From an uncultured Mailhella sp. (GTDB taxonomy: Bacteria > Desulfobacterota > Desulfovibrionia > Desulfovibrionales > Desulfovibrionaceae): a DNA stretch of 36,003 bases. The notes below the pieces were generated by a model that ran no database searches, was not told the origin of the DNA, and saw nothing but the letters and a program-made list of their open reading frames with translations. How positions within the stretch are numbered: position 1 is the first letter of the stretch; each line of letters starts with the position of its first letter. The translations under genes were made by a program, and so were the position numbers. Below are positions 17,218 to 25,378 of the stretch, piece after piece. Location of the stretch: positions 1-36,003 of the forward strand of contig NZ_CANRLT010000020.1 in NCBI RefSeq assembly GCF_947631555.1, given 5' to 3'.

Positions 17218-18909
17218 TCAGACCTGCATACGCAGGGGGAAGCGGAAGCCTATGGCTCCGGTGGGGCAGCTTGTGCGGCAGTTGGCGCAGTGCCAGCATT
17301 CATCGCCGTGAGCGACTTCCGGCCGGTCGCTGCCGTTTTCCAGATGCCTGAGTTCCAGCACATAACCCGGGCAGTCGTCCACGCAGGTACCGCAGCCCTT
17401 GCAGTGGCCGCAGTGCATACAGCGGGCGGCTTCGGTTACGGCCTGCTCGGCGGTGTATCCGGCGCAGTTTTCCGTGAAGTCCATGTGATTGACGCAGGCG
17501 GGCTTCTGCGCCTCGGTCTTTTCATACTGAAGGATACCGTAGATCTCTTCTCTGGGAACCACATAGGGTTCCGCATCTCCGGCCAGATCGTCGCGGGCCG
17601 TGATGACACCGCCCTCACCGATGACGTAGACGCGGGATTTTTCGCCCGTGAGCCAGGCGTGGACGCCGAAGGCGGCGCGGCGGCCGGCGCCGATGGCTCC
17701 GGCGATGGAGCCGGGGCCGGAGGACACTTCACCTGCGGCGAAGAGGCCCGCGGCGGAGCTGGCCTGTTCCTTGTCCACCACTATCCAGTTTCTGGGAGAG
17801 AGCGTTACGTCCGTTCCGGCCATGAAGCCGAGGTCGGTCTTCATACCCACGGCAAAGATCACGGTATCGCAGTCCAGGTGGTGTTCCCCGCCGGGCACGG
17901 GTACGAGGGTGAGACGGCCTTTTTCGTCGAAGCGGCATTCCTGCACTTCAAAATAGTCCACGCCTGCGGCCTTGCCGTTGCTGGTGCGGATGGCGGACAT
18001 GGTGCAGGAATTGTGGATGGCGATGCCCTCTTCCGCAGCCTGCACGAGGTCTTCTTCCGGTGCGCGCATTTCCCCTGCCTTTTCAAGGCAGATGACGTGG
18101 ACTTCTTCCGCGCCGAGGCGGCGGGCCACGAAAGCCGCATCGAAGCCGACACCCCCGCCGCCCATGACGACGACGCGCCTGCCCACGGAGGGACGCAGAC
18201 CGAGAGAGGCTTCACGCAGAAAATCCACGGCTTTCACGGCACATTCCGCACCGGGGATGGGGAGGCTGTTTTCTTTGGGCATACCGGTGGCCACGATGAC
18301 CGCGTCATGTGCGGCGCGAATGCCGGCGAAGGAAATGTCGCGGCCGACCACGGTATTGACCCGGGCACGCACGCCGGCTTCGAGCACCCAGCCGAGTTCG
18401 CGGTCCACCACGTCGCGGGGCAGACGGAAGTCCGGCACACCGTAGCGGGCCATGCCCCCGAGTACGGGATTGGCTTCGTACACGAGTACATCGTGGCCGA
18501 GCAGTGCCAGAAAATAGGCTGCGGTCAGACCGGCTGGGCCTCCGCCGATGATGCCCACGCTCCTGCCCGTGGCAGGGCGGCGCTTGAACTGCGCCGCTCC
18601 GTGGGGAGCGTAGTCATACACGGCGCGTTCCAGCGCGCGGGTATTCACACAGGCATCGTAGCCCGCGCGGTTGCAGTTGGACTGGCAGAAATGCGGGCAG
18701 ACGCGGCCGGTAACGCCGGGGAAGGGATTCTTGGCGCGCAGGTAGCGCAGGGCTTCGCAAAAGTCGCCCTTTTCTACGAGAGCCTGCATTTTCTGGATGG
18801 AATTGCCCGCGGGGCAGAAGTGTTCGCACGGCGAGGTGCGGAACTGCTCCCTGAGGCTGTCGCCCATGACTATGGGCATGGTGATTTCACGACTGTATCT
18901 AGGCGGCAT
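17218..18909 (-). CDS. GltD-like NAD(P)H flavoprotein with C-terminal ferredoxin
   Basis: A 563-residue cytoplasmic iron-sulfur flavoprotein resembling the small subunit of glutamate synthase and other NAD(P)H-dependent electron donors. The N-terminal Fer4_20-like domain (1-105) has Cys28, Cys32, Cys71, Cys75 and Cys79 (SPCEHFCPAGN, RVCPHFCQSNC). The FAD Rossmann motif GIIGGGPAGL is at 119-128 and the NAD(P)-binding motif VVVMGGGGVG at 247-256. The C-terminal extension (about 495-555) is a two-cluster ferredoxin: CxxCxxCxxxCP twice (Cys503/506/509/513 and Cys538/541/544/548), preceded by two more cysteines (497, 500). The flavin core would take electrons from NAD(P)H and pass them through the clusters, or the reverse. 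It follows the AprA-like flavoprotein gene by 81 bp, its probable redox partner. AAGGAG precedes the ATG. Confidence 0.92.
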   Translation of the reverse strand: MPPRYSREITMPIVMGDSLREQFRTSPCEHFCPAGNSIQKMQALVEKGDFCEALRYLRAKNPFPGVTGRVCPHFCQSNCNRAGYDACVNTRALERAVYDYAPHGAAQFKRRPATGRSVGIIGGGPAGLTAAYFLALLGHDVLVYEANPVLGGMARYGVPDFRLPRDVVDRELGWVLEAGVRARVNTVVGRDISFAGIRAAHDAVIVATGMPKENSLPIPGAECAVKAVDFLREASLGLRPSVGRRVVVMGGGGVGFDAAFVARRLGAEEVHVICLEKAGEMRAPEEDLVQAAEEGIAIHNSCTMSAIRTSNGKAAGVDYFEVQECRFDEKGRLTLVPVPGGEHHLDCDTVIFAVGMKTDLGFMAGTDVTLSPRNWIVVDKEQASSAAGLFAAGEVSSGPGSIAGAIGAGRRAAFGVHAWLTGEKSRVYVIGEGGVITARDDLAGDAEPYVVPREEIYGILQYEKTEAQKPACVNHMDFTENCAGYTAEQAVTEAARCMHCGHCKGCGTCVDDCPGYVLELRHLENGSDRPEVAHGDECWHCANCRTSCPTGAIGFRFPLRMQV

Positions 18910-18938
18910 GATATTACTCCTTGAGTGACTGATCCGTG

Positions 18939-18959
18939 CCCGCCGTCAGCTGTGGCGGG
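18939..18959 (-). repeat. Small intercistronic hairpin
   Basis: CCCGCC (18939-18944) faces GGCGGG (18954-18959) across a 9-nt loop in the 81-bp gap between the two oxidoreductase genes. It is one of three hairpins at junctions of this operon. Confidence 0.35.
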
Positions 18960-18990
18960 GCTGCCGGAAGGCGGCTGCAGACGGAAAGGG

Positions 18991-20658
18991 CTACAGAAGA
19001 GGGGCTTTGCCCCAGTGGTACTCGGTGCCGTTTTCGCCCTTGATGAGCAGGAGGGGCTTCGCCATGTCGGGGTTGAGGGCGGGGTAATCGGTGACCTTGT
19101 ACACGCAGCGGCCGGTTTCCTTGCGCTGCATGGTGGCCTTGATCGCCAGCTCACACACCTTGAGCACTTCGGCGGATTCGTGGCAGCGCATGAGGTCGCG
19201 CAGGGTGTCCGCGTGGAGCTGGGGAAGCTGTGTCTGCAGGAAAGTGATCTTTTCCAGAGCGCGTTCCATACCGGCCATGGAGCGGCGGAAGCCCATGTAA
19301 TACATCATGACGTTACGGGCGGCTTCTTCCAGTTCCTGATACGTCAGTTCCCCGTCGTTGCCGAGAGGCGCGAACACGCTGGACTTCACCTCCGCGGCAA
19401 GTCCGTTGTCGATACTTCCGGCCTGTTCCATGCCGGAAGCCTTGATCGCCGCCTGGCGGCCCGCTTCGTAGCCGCCGCACATGGCACCGGAGCAGTAGAG
19501 GAAGATGCTGCCGCAGAACAGGCCGGAAATCGTGCTTTCAAAGCGGTCGTTCACCGCGATGGTTCCGCCGAAGATGAGTTCGCCGATTTCCACTTCCAGG
19601 AGCTTGTGCTGGAAATCCGTGCCGGTGCAGTCGGCCCAGTCGCAGAAGGTGGCCTTGTCGCCTGGCATGAGGATGTACTGGAGTTCGTGGACGACTTCGG
19701 GATCCACATGGCGCATGTCCATGTGGAAGGGCGGGCCGTTGCCCTCCATCTGTTCCTGGTAGGTTCCCTGAATCTGATTGTTGCGCACGCCGTTTTCGCC
19801 CATCGGGTCATATTTGTGCATGAAGCGTTCGCCCACGGCGCTGAGTTCGTGCGCGCCGGAGCTGTTGATGCCGTTCATGCCTGGGCAGCCGTAACCCTTG
19901 GGTTCCAGAGTGGCGCGCTGATAGGTGTCAAGTTCGGTGACGGCGGCGCCGGCATCGTAGCCGAGCACCACACCTGCTCCCGTGTTGTAGGGATACATCC
20001 ACACGTTGTAGGCATTGTGCGTGGAGTTGGTAAAGCCGCGGGTGGCGGAACGGCCCTGGGCAGAGACCACGGTCTTGGCGCGCAGGATGACATATTCGCC
20101 CGTGGTCACGTTCCAGCCGAGCGCGCCGCAGGCACGGCCTCCGTCGGTGAGGATCTTCATGGCCATGATGCGATCGAGCACATGGACGCCGGAGTCGCGG
20201 ACGATGCGGGCCATGACACGCTTGATGGTCATGCCGTTGGTGATGTGTACCCACCAGGTGCCGGGCTGGCCGAAACCCTGAGTGCGCTGATAGGTTCCGT
20301 CGCTGTTCTTGCCGAAGTCCACGCCGCTGGCTTCAAGGCGCTTCAGCATGGGACGCATGTGGTCGTACCAGCCGTGGGTGAGCATGGCGGGCGTCCAGCC
20401 GTTCAGCGGCTTGGCGTAGAATTTTACGAGGTCCTCGGCGGTGTCGAACTGGGCGCCGGGTTCGTTCAGGACGGCCATGTAGTGGTCGTTGCCGCCGCCG
20501 ATGCAGCCGGAGCTTTCCAGCTTGCCCTTGTCCAGCAGCACGACGTCCAGGCCCTGCTCGCGCGCTCCGAGAGCTGCGCCGCAGCCGGACGCGCCGGAAC
20601 CGATGACGAGCACGTCCGTTTCGATGAGCGTGCCAAGCGGATGAGGAGAGATCTTCAT
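18991..20658 (-). CDS. AprA/fumarate-reductase-like FAD-binding oxidoreductase
   Basis: A 555-residue flavoprotein of the FAD-dependent oxidoreductase 2 superfamily (fumarate reductase, L-aspartate oxidase, adenylylsulfate reductase alpha). The FAD motif VLVIGSGASGCGAALGA is at about 16-32, followed by LLDKGKLESSG and GGNDHYMA. By eye the order of motifs resembles AprA: the region after the flavin site, MYPYNTGAGVVLGYDAGAAV and then YGCPGMNG, parallels AprA's WYPVFNSGSGYAM and YGPVGAW segments. The C-terminal helical domain is present (about 460-530). There is no signal peptide, no haem motif and no FMN-binding domain, so it works in the cytoplasm and needs a protein partner, probably the ferredoxin-bearing flavoprotein encoded next. 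It need not act on sulfur compounds: the operon's transporter and esterase suggest an organic acid. GAGGATA precedes the ATG. Confidence 0.85.
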   Translation of the reverse strand: MKISPHPLGTLIETDVLVIGSGASGCGAALGAREQGLDVVLLDKGKLESSGCIGGGNDHYMAVLNEPGAQFDTAEDLVKFYAKPLNGWTPAMLTHGWYDHMRPMLKRLEASGVDFGKNSDGTYQRTQGFGQPGTWWVHITNGMTIKRVMARIVRDSGVHVLDRIMAMKILTDGGRACGALGWNVTTGEYVILRAKTVVSAQGRSATRGFTNSTHNAYNVWMYPYNTGAGVVLGYDAGAAVTELDTYQRATLEPKGYGCPGMNGINSSGAHELSAVGERFMHKYDPMGENGVRNNQIQGTYQEQMEGNGPPFHMDMRHVDPEVVHELQYILMPGDKATFCDWADCTGTDFQHKLLEVEIGELIFGGTIAVNDRFESTISGLFCGSIFLYCSGAMCGGYEAGRQAAIKASGMEQAGSIDNGLAAEVKSSVFAPLGNDGELTYQELEEAARNVMMYYMGFRRSMAGMERALEKITFLQTQLPQLHADTLRDLMRCHESAEVLKVCELAIKATMQRKETGRCVYKVTDYPALNPDMAKPLLLIKGENGTEYHWGKAPLL

Positions 20659-20715
20659 GAAAATATCCTCTATGGTTGATAGGAAAATCCTGTGGTCAGA
20701 AAAAATGCAGGCAGG

Positions 20716-22605
20716 TCAGGCCGCCTTTCTGCGACCGCGGAACTGGAGGGCGAGGAGTGCGGCAAAGACGGCCAGTCCGGTGAGGAGGAAGGGGAGCTGT
20801 CCCGCGCCGATCCAGAGGCCGCACAGTGCGACGACAAAGGCGAGTCCCCAGCGTTCAGGCAGTCTGAGCGGGCGCATACCGTAGCCGGTGATCATCATGC
20901 AGAAGGCAATGACCGTGAATACGCCCACGATGGAGACGGCCAGCGTTTCACCGAACGGACCCTGCCCGAGCATGAGGGCGGGGCGGCCCACTACCAGGTA
21001 GGGAATGGCGAAGCCCACGGCGCCGACCATGGAGGCTTCCAGCGCCGTCCGCATGTAGGAGGAACCCGCGATGCCCGCGGCGGGCAGGGCGGCGATGGCG
21101 ATGGGCGGGGTGAGGCAGGAGAAGCAGGCAAAGACGAAAACGAACATATGCGCGGCGAAGGGATCCACGCCCATGTTGACGAGTACCGGAATGCCCACCA
21201 TGGAAACGAGCAGATAGGCGGCCAGCGTGGGAACGCCCATGCCGAGGATCAGGCACACGCACATGGTGATGAACAGCGCGAGCGGGATGCTGCCCTGAGA
21301 CCACAGAACGATGAGCTGAGGGATCTTGATGCCCAGGAGTGTCTTGGTCACGGTGGTCATGATGGGGCCGAGCACGGCGCAGGTGACGCCGATCTTGGCA
21401 CCGGTGACGGCGCCGTCGATGAAGGCGGGAAGGATGTTCTTGAGCTGGTCGTACCTTTTGGAGGTGGCGATGTCGATGACGTTGAGCACAAGCAGCAGCA
21501 TCATGGCCCAGAAGATGGTGAACATGGGGCTGTAGCCCATGACCAGAAGGGCGATGATGGCGAGCAGCGGCAGAACGAAGATGGGTGCATCGTGGAGGAA
21601 GGCGCGGAAGGAGAAGGCGGCGATGTCACTGGGATCCATGCGGATGCCGAGGCGTTTCGCCTGAAGCTGGGCGTACATTCCCACGGAGAGGAAGTAGAGC
21701 AGGGAAGGAATGAGTGCCGCGGCCATGACCGTGACGTAGGGTACTTCGGCAAGTTCGGCCATGACGAAGGCGGTGGCTCCCATGACGGGCGGCATGATCT
21801 GCCCGCCGGAAGAAGCGGCTGCTTCGATGGCTCCGGCCTGATAGGGTTTGTAGCCCACCTTCTTCATCAGGGGAATGGTAAACGCGCCGGTGGCGGCTAC
21901 GTTGGCCATGACACTGCCGGTCACGGAACCCATGAGTGCGCTGGACACCACGGCGGTGATGGCCGGGCCGCCGTCCAGTTTACTGCCGGTGAGCATGCCA
22001 ACCTGATTGAAGAATCGGGCCGCACCGGTTGCGCCGAGCAGACTGCCGAAGAGTACGAAGAGGAAGATGTAGTTTGCGCTGATACCGAGAACCTGTCCGT
22101 AGATACCGCCGGAAAGGTCAAGCCCGTAGCTGACGAGCAGTTCATCAATACCGATGCGGGGCGACTGGAGCGGGCCGGGCAGGTTATGGCCGAACACGGC
22201 GTAGGCGATGAAGCACAGCGCCACGATGGGGAAAACCCAGCCGAAGGAGCGCCGGGAAGCCTCGATGCCCAGCCCCACCAGCAGCACACCCACCAGCATA
22301 TCCTGTCCGGTGAGATCCAGCATGGGACCGCGCTCTTCCTGAAGGCCGCTGTAATTCAGGAACATGTAGGCCGTGGCGTAGATGGAAAGCCCTATAAGCA
22401 GCACCACAGCGGCCTTGCCGAGCGTGGTCTTCTGTTTGGTAAACGCCCAGAGGAAGACCAGCACGAGGGCCATCATGTAGTGCAGGTTCTGATGCTGGAT
22501 GGGCCCCAGGATCATCCACTGCGTATATACCAGGTGGTACAGAGCCATGGCGAGAGCCACGCCTGCCATGAGTATGCGTACCACGTTGTTCTTTGCCGTT
22601 TCCAT
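20716..22605 (-). CDS. TRAP transporter fused permease (4TM/12TM, TAXI type)
   Basis: A 629-residue inner-membrane protein that fuses the small (DctQ-like) and large (DctM-like) permease subunits of a tripartite ATP-independent periplasmic transporter, driving Na+- or H+-coupled uptake of organic acids delivered by the binding protein. About four or five helices precede the large domain, whose signatures are clear: GSVTGSVMANVAATGAF near residue 222, EAAASSGGQIMPPVMGA near 262, and the C-terminal CLILGMGVPTLAAYLL and CFSCLTPPIAIAALPAA. The fused arrangement is typical of TAXI-type systems and matches the neighbouring TAXI binding protein. The ATG at 22605 follows AGAGGA. It is the second gene of the operon, 167 bp after the binding protein and 57 bp before the flavoprotein. 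Confidence 0.95.
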   Translation of the reverse strand: METAKNNVVRILMAGVALAMALYHLVYTQWMILGPIQHQNLHYMMALVLVFLWAFTKQKTTLGKAAVVLLIGLSIYATAYMFLNYSGLQEERGPMLDLTGQDMLVGVLLVGLGIEASRRSFGWVFPIVALCFIAYAVFGHNLPGPLQSPRIGIDELLVSYGLDLSGGIYGQVLGISANYIFLFVLFGSLLGATGAARFFNQVGMLTGSKLDGGPAITAVVSSALMGSVTGSVMANVAATGAFTIPLMKKVGYKPYQAGAIEAAASSGGQIMPPVMGATAFVMAELAEVPYVTVMAAALIPSLLYFLSVGMYAQLQAKRLGIRMDPSDIAAFSFRAFLHDAPIFVLPLLAIIALLVMGYSPMFTIFWAMMLLLVLNVIDIATSKRYDQLKNILPAFIDGAVTGAKIGVTCAVLGPIMTTVTKTLLGIKIPQLIVLWSQGSIPLALFITMCVCLILGMGVPTLAAYLLVSMVGIPVLVNMGVDPFAAHMFVFVFACFSCLTPPIAIAALPAAGIAGSSYMRTALEASMVGAVGFAIPYLVVGRPALMLGQGPFGETLAVSIVGVFTVIAFCMMITGYGMRPLRLPERWGLAFVVALCGLWIGAGQLPFLLTGLAVFAALLALQFRGRRKAA

Positions 22606-22733
22606 GTATTCCTCTCTGTGTGAACGAGGGAAAAGGGTGTGCGGGCAGACATTCCGTCTCTACCGGGAGCAGGGCGGACAGTTATGCCGGTTCGGGAACG
22701 CCGGTCAGTGAAGGAGAGGGCCGATAGGGGGAG

Positions 22734-22765
22734 CCGTGCGCCGGAGCAGAGGAACCGGCGCACGG
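22734..22765 (-). repeat. Intercistronic hairpin, binding protein to permease
   Basis: A perfect 11-bp stem, CCGTGCGCCGG (22734-22744) and its complement (22755-22765), with a 10-nt loop, starting 7 bp past the binding-protein stop. No T-run follows, so it may protect the binding-protein part of the mRNA and allow more binding protein than permease. Confidence 0.6.
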
Positions 22766-22772
22766 AATGCGC

Positions 22773-23753
22773 TCAGCGCAGTCCCTTTTCCTTGTAGAAG
22801 CGCAGGGCGCCGGGGTGGATCATGTCGTCGGGCACGGTGGGCACGATGAGTTCAGGCCAGACGCCCTTTGCGGCGGCAGAATACGTTGCCATTTCACCGC
22901 AGTGTTCATAGAGCACCTTGGCGATGGTGTAGGCGGTCTGTTCGTCCAGTTCGTCAAAGGCATAGAGTCCGAGCAGGTCACGCCAGCAGGGGACGGCCTT
23001 CGGTGGCACGTTTTCGCTGATGGCTCCCGCGGGAACGTCCTTGCATTCGTAGGCGATCTTGTCTTGTTCGGCGGCCTTCTTCACCGCATCCGCGGGAATG
23101 TCGATGTAATGAGGCGTGCCGCGGGAAGCAACGAGTTCGCCGTACACGGCCACCGGAACCCAGGGGGGAGTCTGGCGGGAGCTTACGCCGAGGATCATGG
23201 CGTCAATGGAGCCGTCGAGCATGGCGTCGCGCATACTGCCCCAGTTCATGTACTCGAAGGAAAGAGACTTGGGGTCGGAACAGGCAGCCGACACGATGGA
23301 GGCGTGGTTGTGTCCGAGAACCGTGGGCTTGGGGCCGAGTCCGATGCGTTTGCCTTTTAGGTCTTCGATAGTCTTGATGTCGGGATTGAAGGTGATGAGG
23401 GTCTGAATGTTCTCGCTCATGTTGCCGATGAGCTTCAGTCCGGTGAACGCCTTTTTATAGGGCGGGAGCCCGGCGCGGGCTTCCATGACGGGAACCAGCG
23501 TACCCGCGACGATGCGCCGGTCGGGGGCCTGGGAAGCCTTGGTGATGCCCATGCCTGTGCCGTTGGTTTCCACGGCGCTGGCCGTGATTTCGGGAGCATG
23601 AACCTTGAGGATTTCCGTCAGGGCGTAACTCATCTGATAGAGGGTTCCGCCGAAGATGCCGGCCTGAATTTCCACGGTCGCCGCATGAGCCGGAACGGAA
23701 AGTCCGAGAGCCAGCACACACGCTGCCAGAGCCTTGAAAGAAAGACGAGCCAT
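22773..23753 (-). CDS. TAXI family TRAP transporter solute-binding protein
   Basis: A 326-residue periplasmic binding protein of the TAXI (TRAP-associated extracytoplasmic immunogenic) family, which captures a small, probably carboxylated, solute and presents it to the fused permease. The signal peptide is clear: MARLSFKALAACVLALGLSV, with cleavage likely after AHA at about residue 24. The mature protein opens with VEIQAGIFGGTLYQMSYAL, the family's G-G-x-Y/L-Y start, and has KRIGLGPKPTVLGHN near 135 and the tail PDDMIHPGALRFYKEKGL, both family-typical. The ATG at 23753 is chosen over one at 23789 because AGGAGG precedes it and the signal peptide starts there. It is the first gene of the operon, directly behind the predicted promoter. 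Substrate unknown. Confidence 0.94.
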   Translation of the reverse strand: MARLSFKALAACVLALGLSVPAHAATVEIQAGIFGGTLYQMSYALTEILKVHAPEITASAVETNGTGMGITKASQAPDRRIVAGTLVPVMEARAGLPPYKKAFTGLKLIGNMSENIQTLITFNPDIKTIEDLKGKRIGLGPKPTVLGHNHASIVSAACSDPKSLSFEYMNWGSMRDAMLDGSIDAMILGVSSRQTPPWVPVAVYGELVASRGTPHYIDIPADAVKKAAEQDKIAYECKDVPAGAISENVPPKAVPCWRDLLGLYAFDELDEQTAYTIAKVLYEHCGEMATYSAAAKGVWPELIVPTVPDDMIHPGALRFYKEKGLR

Positions 23754-23780
23754 AAGTGCCTCCTGATTGCTATTGTGAAA

Positions 23781-23809
23781 ATAATCCATAAACCACCTTG
23801 TCTTGTCAA
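23781..23809 (-). promoter_or_regulatory. Promoter of the TRAP/oxidoreductase/esterase operon
   Basis: On the minus strand a perfect TTGACA (23804-23809) and GATTAT (23781-23786) are 17 bp apart. The predicted start is near 23774, about 20 bp before the binding-protein ATG. Confidence 0.75.
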
Positions 23810-23825
23810 TTTGAAAAAATTTATG

Positions 23826-23850
23826 TATTGTTCGATAAAACTGTACAATA
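23826..23850. promoter_or_regulatory. Candidate LysR-regulator binding site
   Basis: TATTGT (23826-23831) and its complement ACAATA (23845-23850) flank a 13-nt spacer. The centre lies about 64 bp upstream of the predicted operon start, where LysR-type regulators usually have their recognition site. A second inverted repeat, GAAAATCA / TGATTTTC, lies at 23884-23912. Confidence 0.55.
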
Positions 23851-24283
23851 AAGGTCTTCTGTAAAAAATCAAAGCTAACTGGCGAAAATCATGTGTTTTT
23901 TTTCTGATTTTCAAAAAATCTTTCGTTGTGTGATAAAGAAAGGGTTATAGATATAACTTATTGAAATATTGAGTTTTTATTTTTTTAGAAATTTTTCGGG
24001 AATTTTCGGTAGGAGTGGTGAAAAAAGAAGAGCGAGCAGACGGGGCGGAGAATTTTTTGGGGCAGCAGCGGGCAGTTTGAAGAAAAAGGAACGATACTGC
24101 CCGAAAATCCGGCGCAAGGCGGTGTGTTTGGAGCGTTGGCTTTGTTTGAAAACGCACAAGGTATGACGGTTTGTCTGCGGGCGTTTCGGCCGCAGTGTTG
24201 GGAGAAAAGACCGGAACTGCGGGAATCCGTTCGCTGGGACTTGCCGGAAACTACGGGATAACACAGGCGCGGAGGGAGAGTAT
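23851..24283. other. AT-rich divergent control region and LysR leader
   Basis: About 430 bp without a convincing gene. The left part (to about 24000) is much more AT-rich than the surroundings. The right part is GC-rich and contains a perfect 8-bp hairpin (CGGGCAGT at 24069-24076, complement at 24096-24103) and a 6-bp one (CTGCGG...CCGCAG near 24175-24195), so the LysR mRNA may have a structured leader. No clear rightward promoter was found. Confidence 0.4.
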
Positions 24284-25237
24284 ATGATAGAGGAACTGAG
24301 CGGAGATTTCTTTCAGCTTCTGAGGGGCTTCTACTACACGGCGCAGACCGGCAGCGTGCGCAAGGCCGCACAGCTCATGAACCGGAACCCGTCCACCATA
24401 AGCTGGCAGATCCGGCAGCTTGAGGAGCAGCTGAACACGGTTCTTTTCGACAGGTACATGAAGCGGCTGCACATTACGCCGGAGGGGGAACGGCTGCTTT
24501 CCTGGACGATTTCCACCTTTGAGCTGCTGCGCGGCATGAGATCTGACATCAGTTCGCCTTCAGGCATCTTGCGCGGAACGATCAGCATTTCCAGTAATCT
24601 GCCGTTTTCGGCGCAGGCGGTGCGCATCATCGCCGCGTTTCGCGCGGATCATCCCGACGTGCGCATTAAGATCCGCCGCGCTCTGCCCTATGAGACTGTC
24701 GAGGATGTACTGACATCGCGTGTGGACTTTGGACTGACCGGCATTACCCGTGAGGTACCGAACTGTCAGATGGAAGACCTGTTCACCTCGCAGCCTCTGC
24801 TCATCGCCCGCGAAGACAACGACTTCGGCCTGCCCGAAAGACCCACGGAAAAAGATCTGCTCCGTTTGCCGTTTATTTCCTTTCTGGCCGAAAATATGGA
24901 AGAGAGCGGTGATCCGTACTTCGATACGTCTCTGGCCTCGCTTTCCCAGCCGCTGCAAACCGTACTCAGCGTGAACAACTACCATCTCATGCTCAGGTAT
25001 GTGAAGCAGGGGATGGGCGTTGCCGTCATGGACGAACTCTGCCTTCTGGCCAGCAAATACGGCAATCTGGGCGAAGGGCTGCGCGCCTATCCACTGGAAG
25101 GCATACTGCCTTCAGTCCACAACGGCATACTGCTCCGGCATCACAAGCATCTCAGCCCGCAGGCCGCGGCGCTCATCGCCAGAATGCGCGAGGAACTCAA
25201 GGACGGACTTTCCAAAATCCGGGAACTGGCCCGCTGA
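24284..25237 (+). CDS. LysR-type transcriptional regulator
   Basis: A 317-residue LysR-family regulator. The N-terminal winged helix-turn-helix is at about residues 8-65 (YTAQTGSVRKAAQLMNR, then STISWQIRQLEEQLN and LFDR), followed by a linker helix and a two-lobed periplasmic-binding-protein-like effector domain (about 90-300). LysR proteins usually activate a divergent operon in response to its substrate or intermediate, and this gene is divergent from the TRAP/flavoprotein/esterase operon, whose promoter carries a suitably placed inverted repeat. The natural ligand is therefore probably the solute imported or processed by that operon (inference). The ATG at 24284 follows GGAGGGAG. The helix-turn-helix sequence is slightly unusual in having NRNPSTIS where many members have SQPAVS. 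Confidence 0.94.
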   Translation: MIEELSGDFFQLLRGFYYTAQTGSVRKAAQLMNRNPSTISWQIRQLEEQLNTVLFDRYMKRLHITPEGERLLSWTISTFELLRGMRSDISSPSGILRGTISISSNLPFSAQAVRIIAAFRADHPDVRIKIRRALPYETVEDVLTSRVDFGLTGITREVPNCQMEDLFTSQPLLIAREDNDFGLPERPTEKDLLRLPFISFLAENMEESGDPYFDTSLASLSQPLQTVLSVNNYHLMLRYVKQGMGVAVMDELCLLASKYGNLGEGLRAYPLEGILPSVHNGILLRHHKHLSPQAAALIARMREELKDGLSKIRELAR

Positions 25238-25378
25238 CGTTTCCTCTCCCTGCGACAGGCAGCACGGAGCTGTTTGCTGCTTTCCGTGCGGGGCTGATGT
25301 ACCTGTGCATGTATTCCCTGAAGCGGTGTGTTTTGGAAGTGCGCCGTTCACATCACGTTTGCCGCGCTCTCCTGAGGC

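Noticed and set aside
17146..22623. Three long rightward open frames (592, 584 and 643 codons) opposite the operon
   Set aside because: Rich in Gly, His, Asp and Ala without motifs; they mirror well-supported genes on the minus strand.
24018..24080. GTG-initiated 20-codon frame upstream of lysR with TAGGAG before it, as a leader peptide
   Set aside because: Too short, no regulatory codon runs, and the transcript start is unknown; insufficient support.
25262..25289. 7-bp hairpin after lysR as its terminator
   Set aside because: No T-run follows; the nearby T-run at 25382 has only a 4-bp stem. Neither is convincing.
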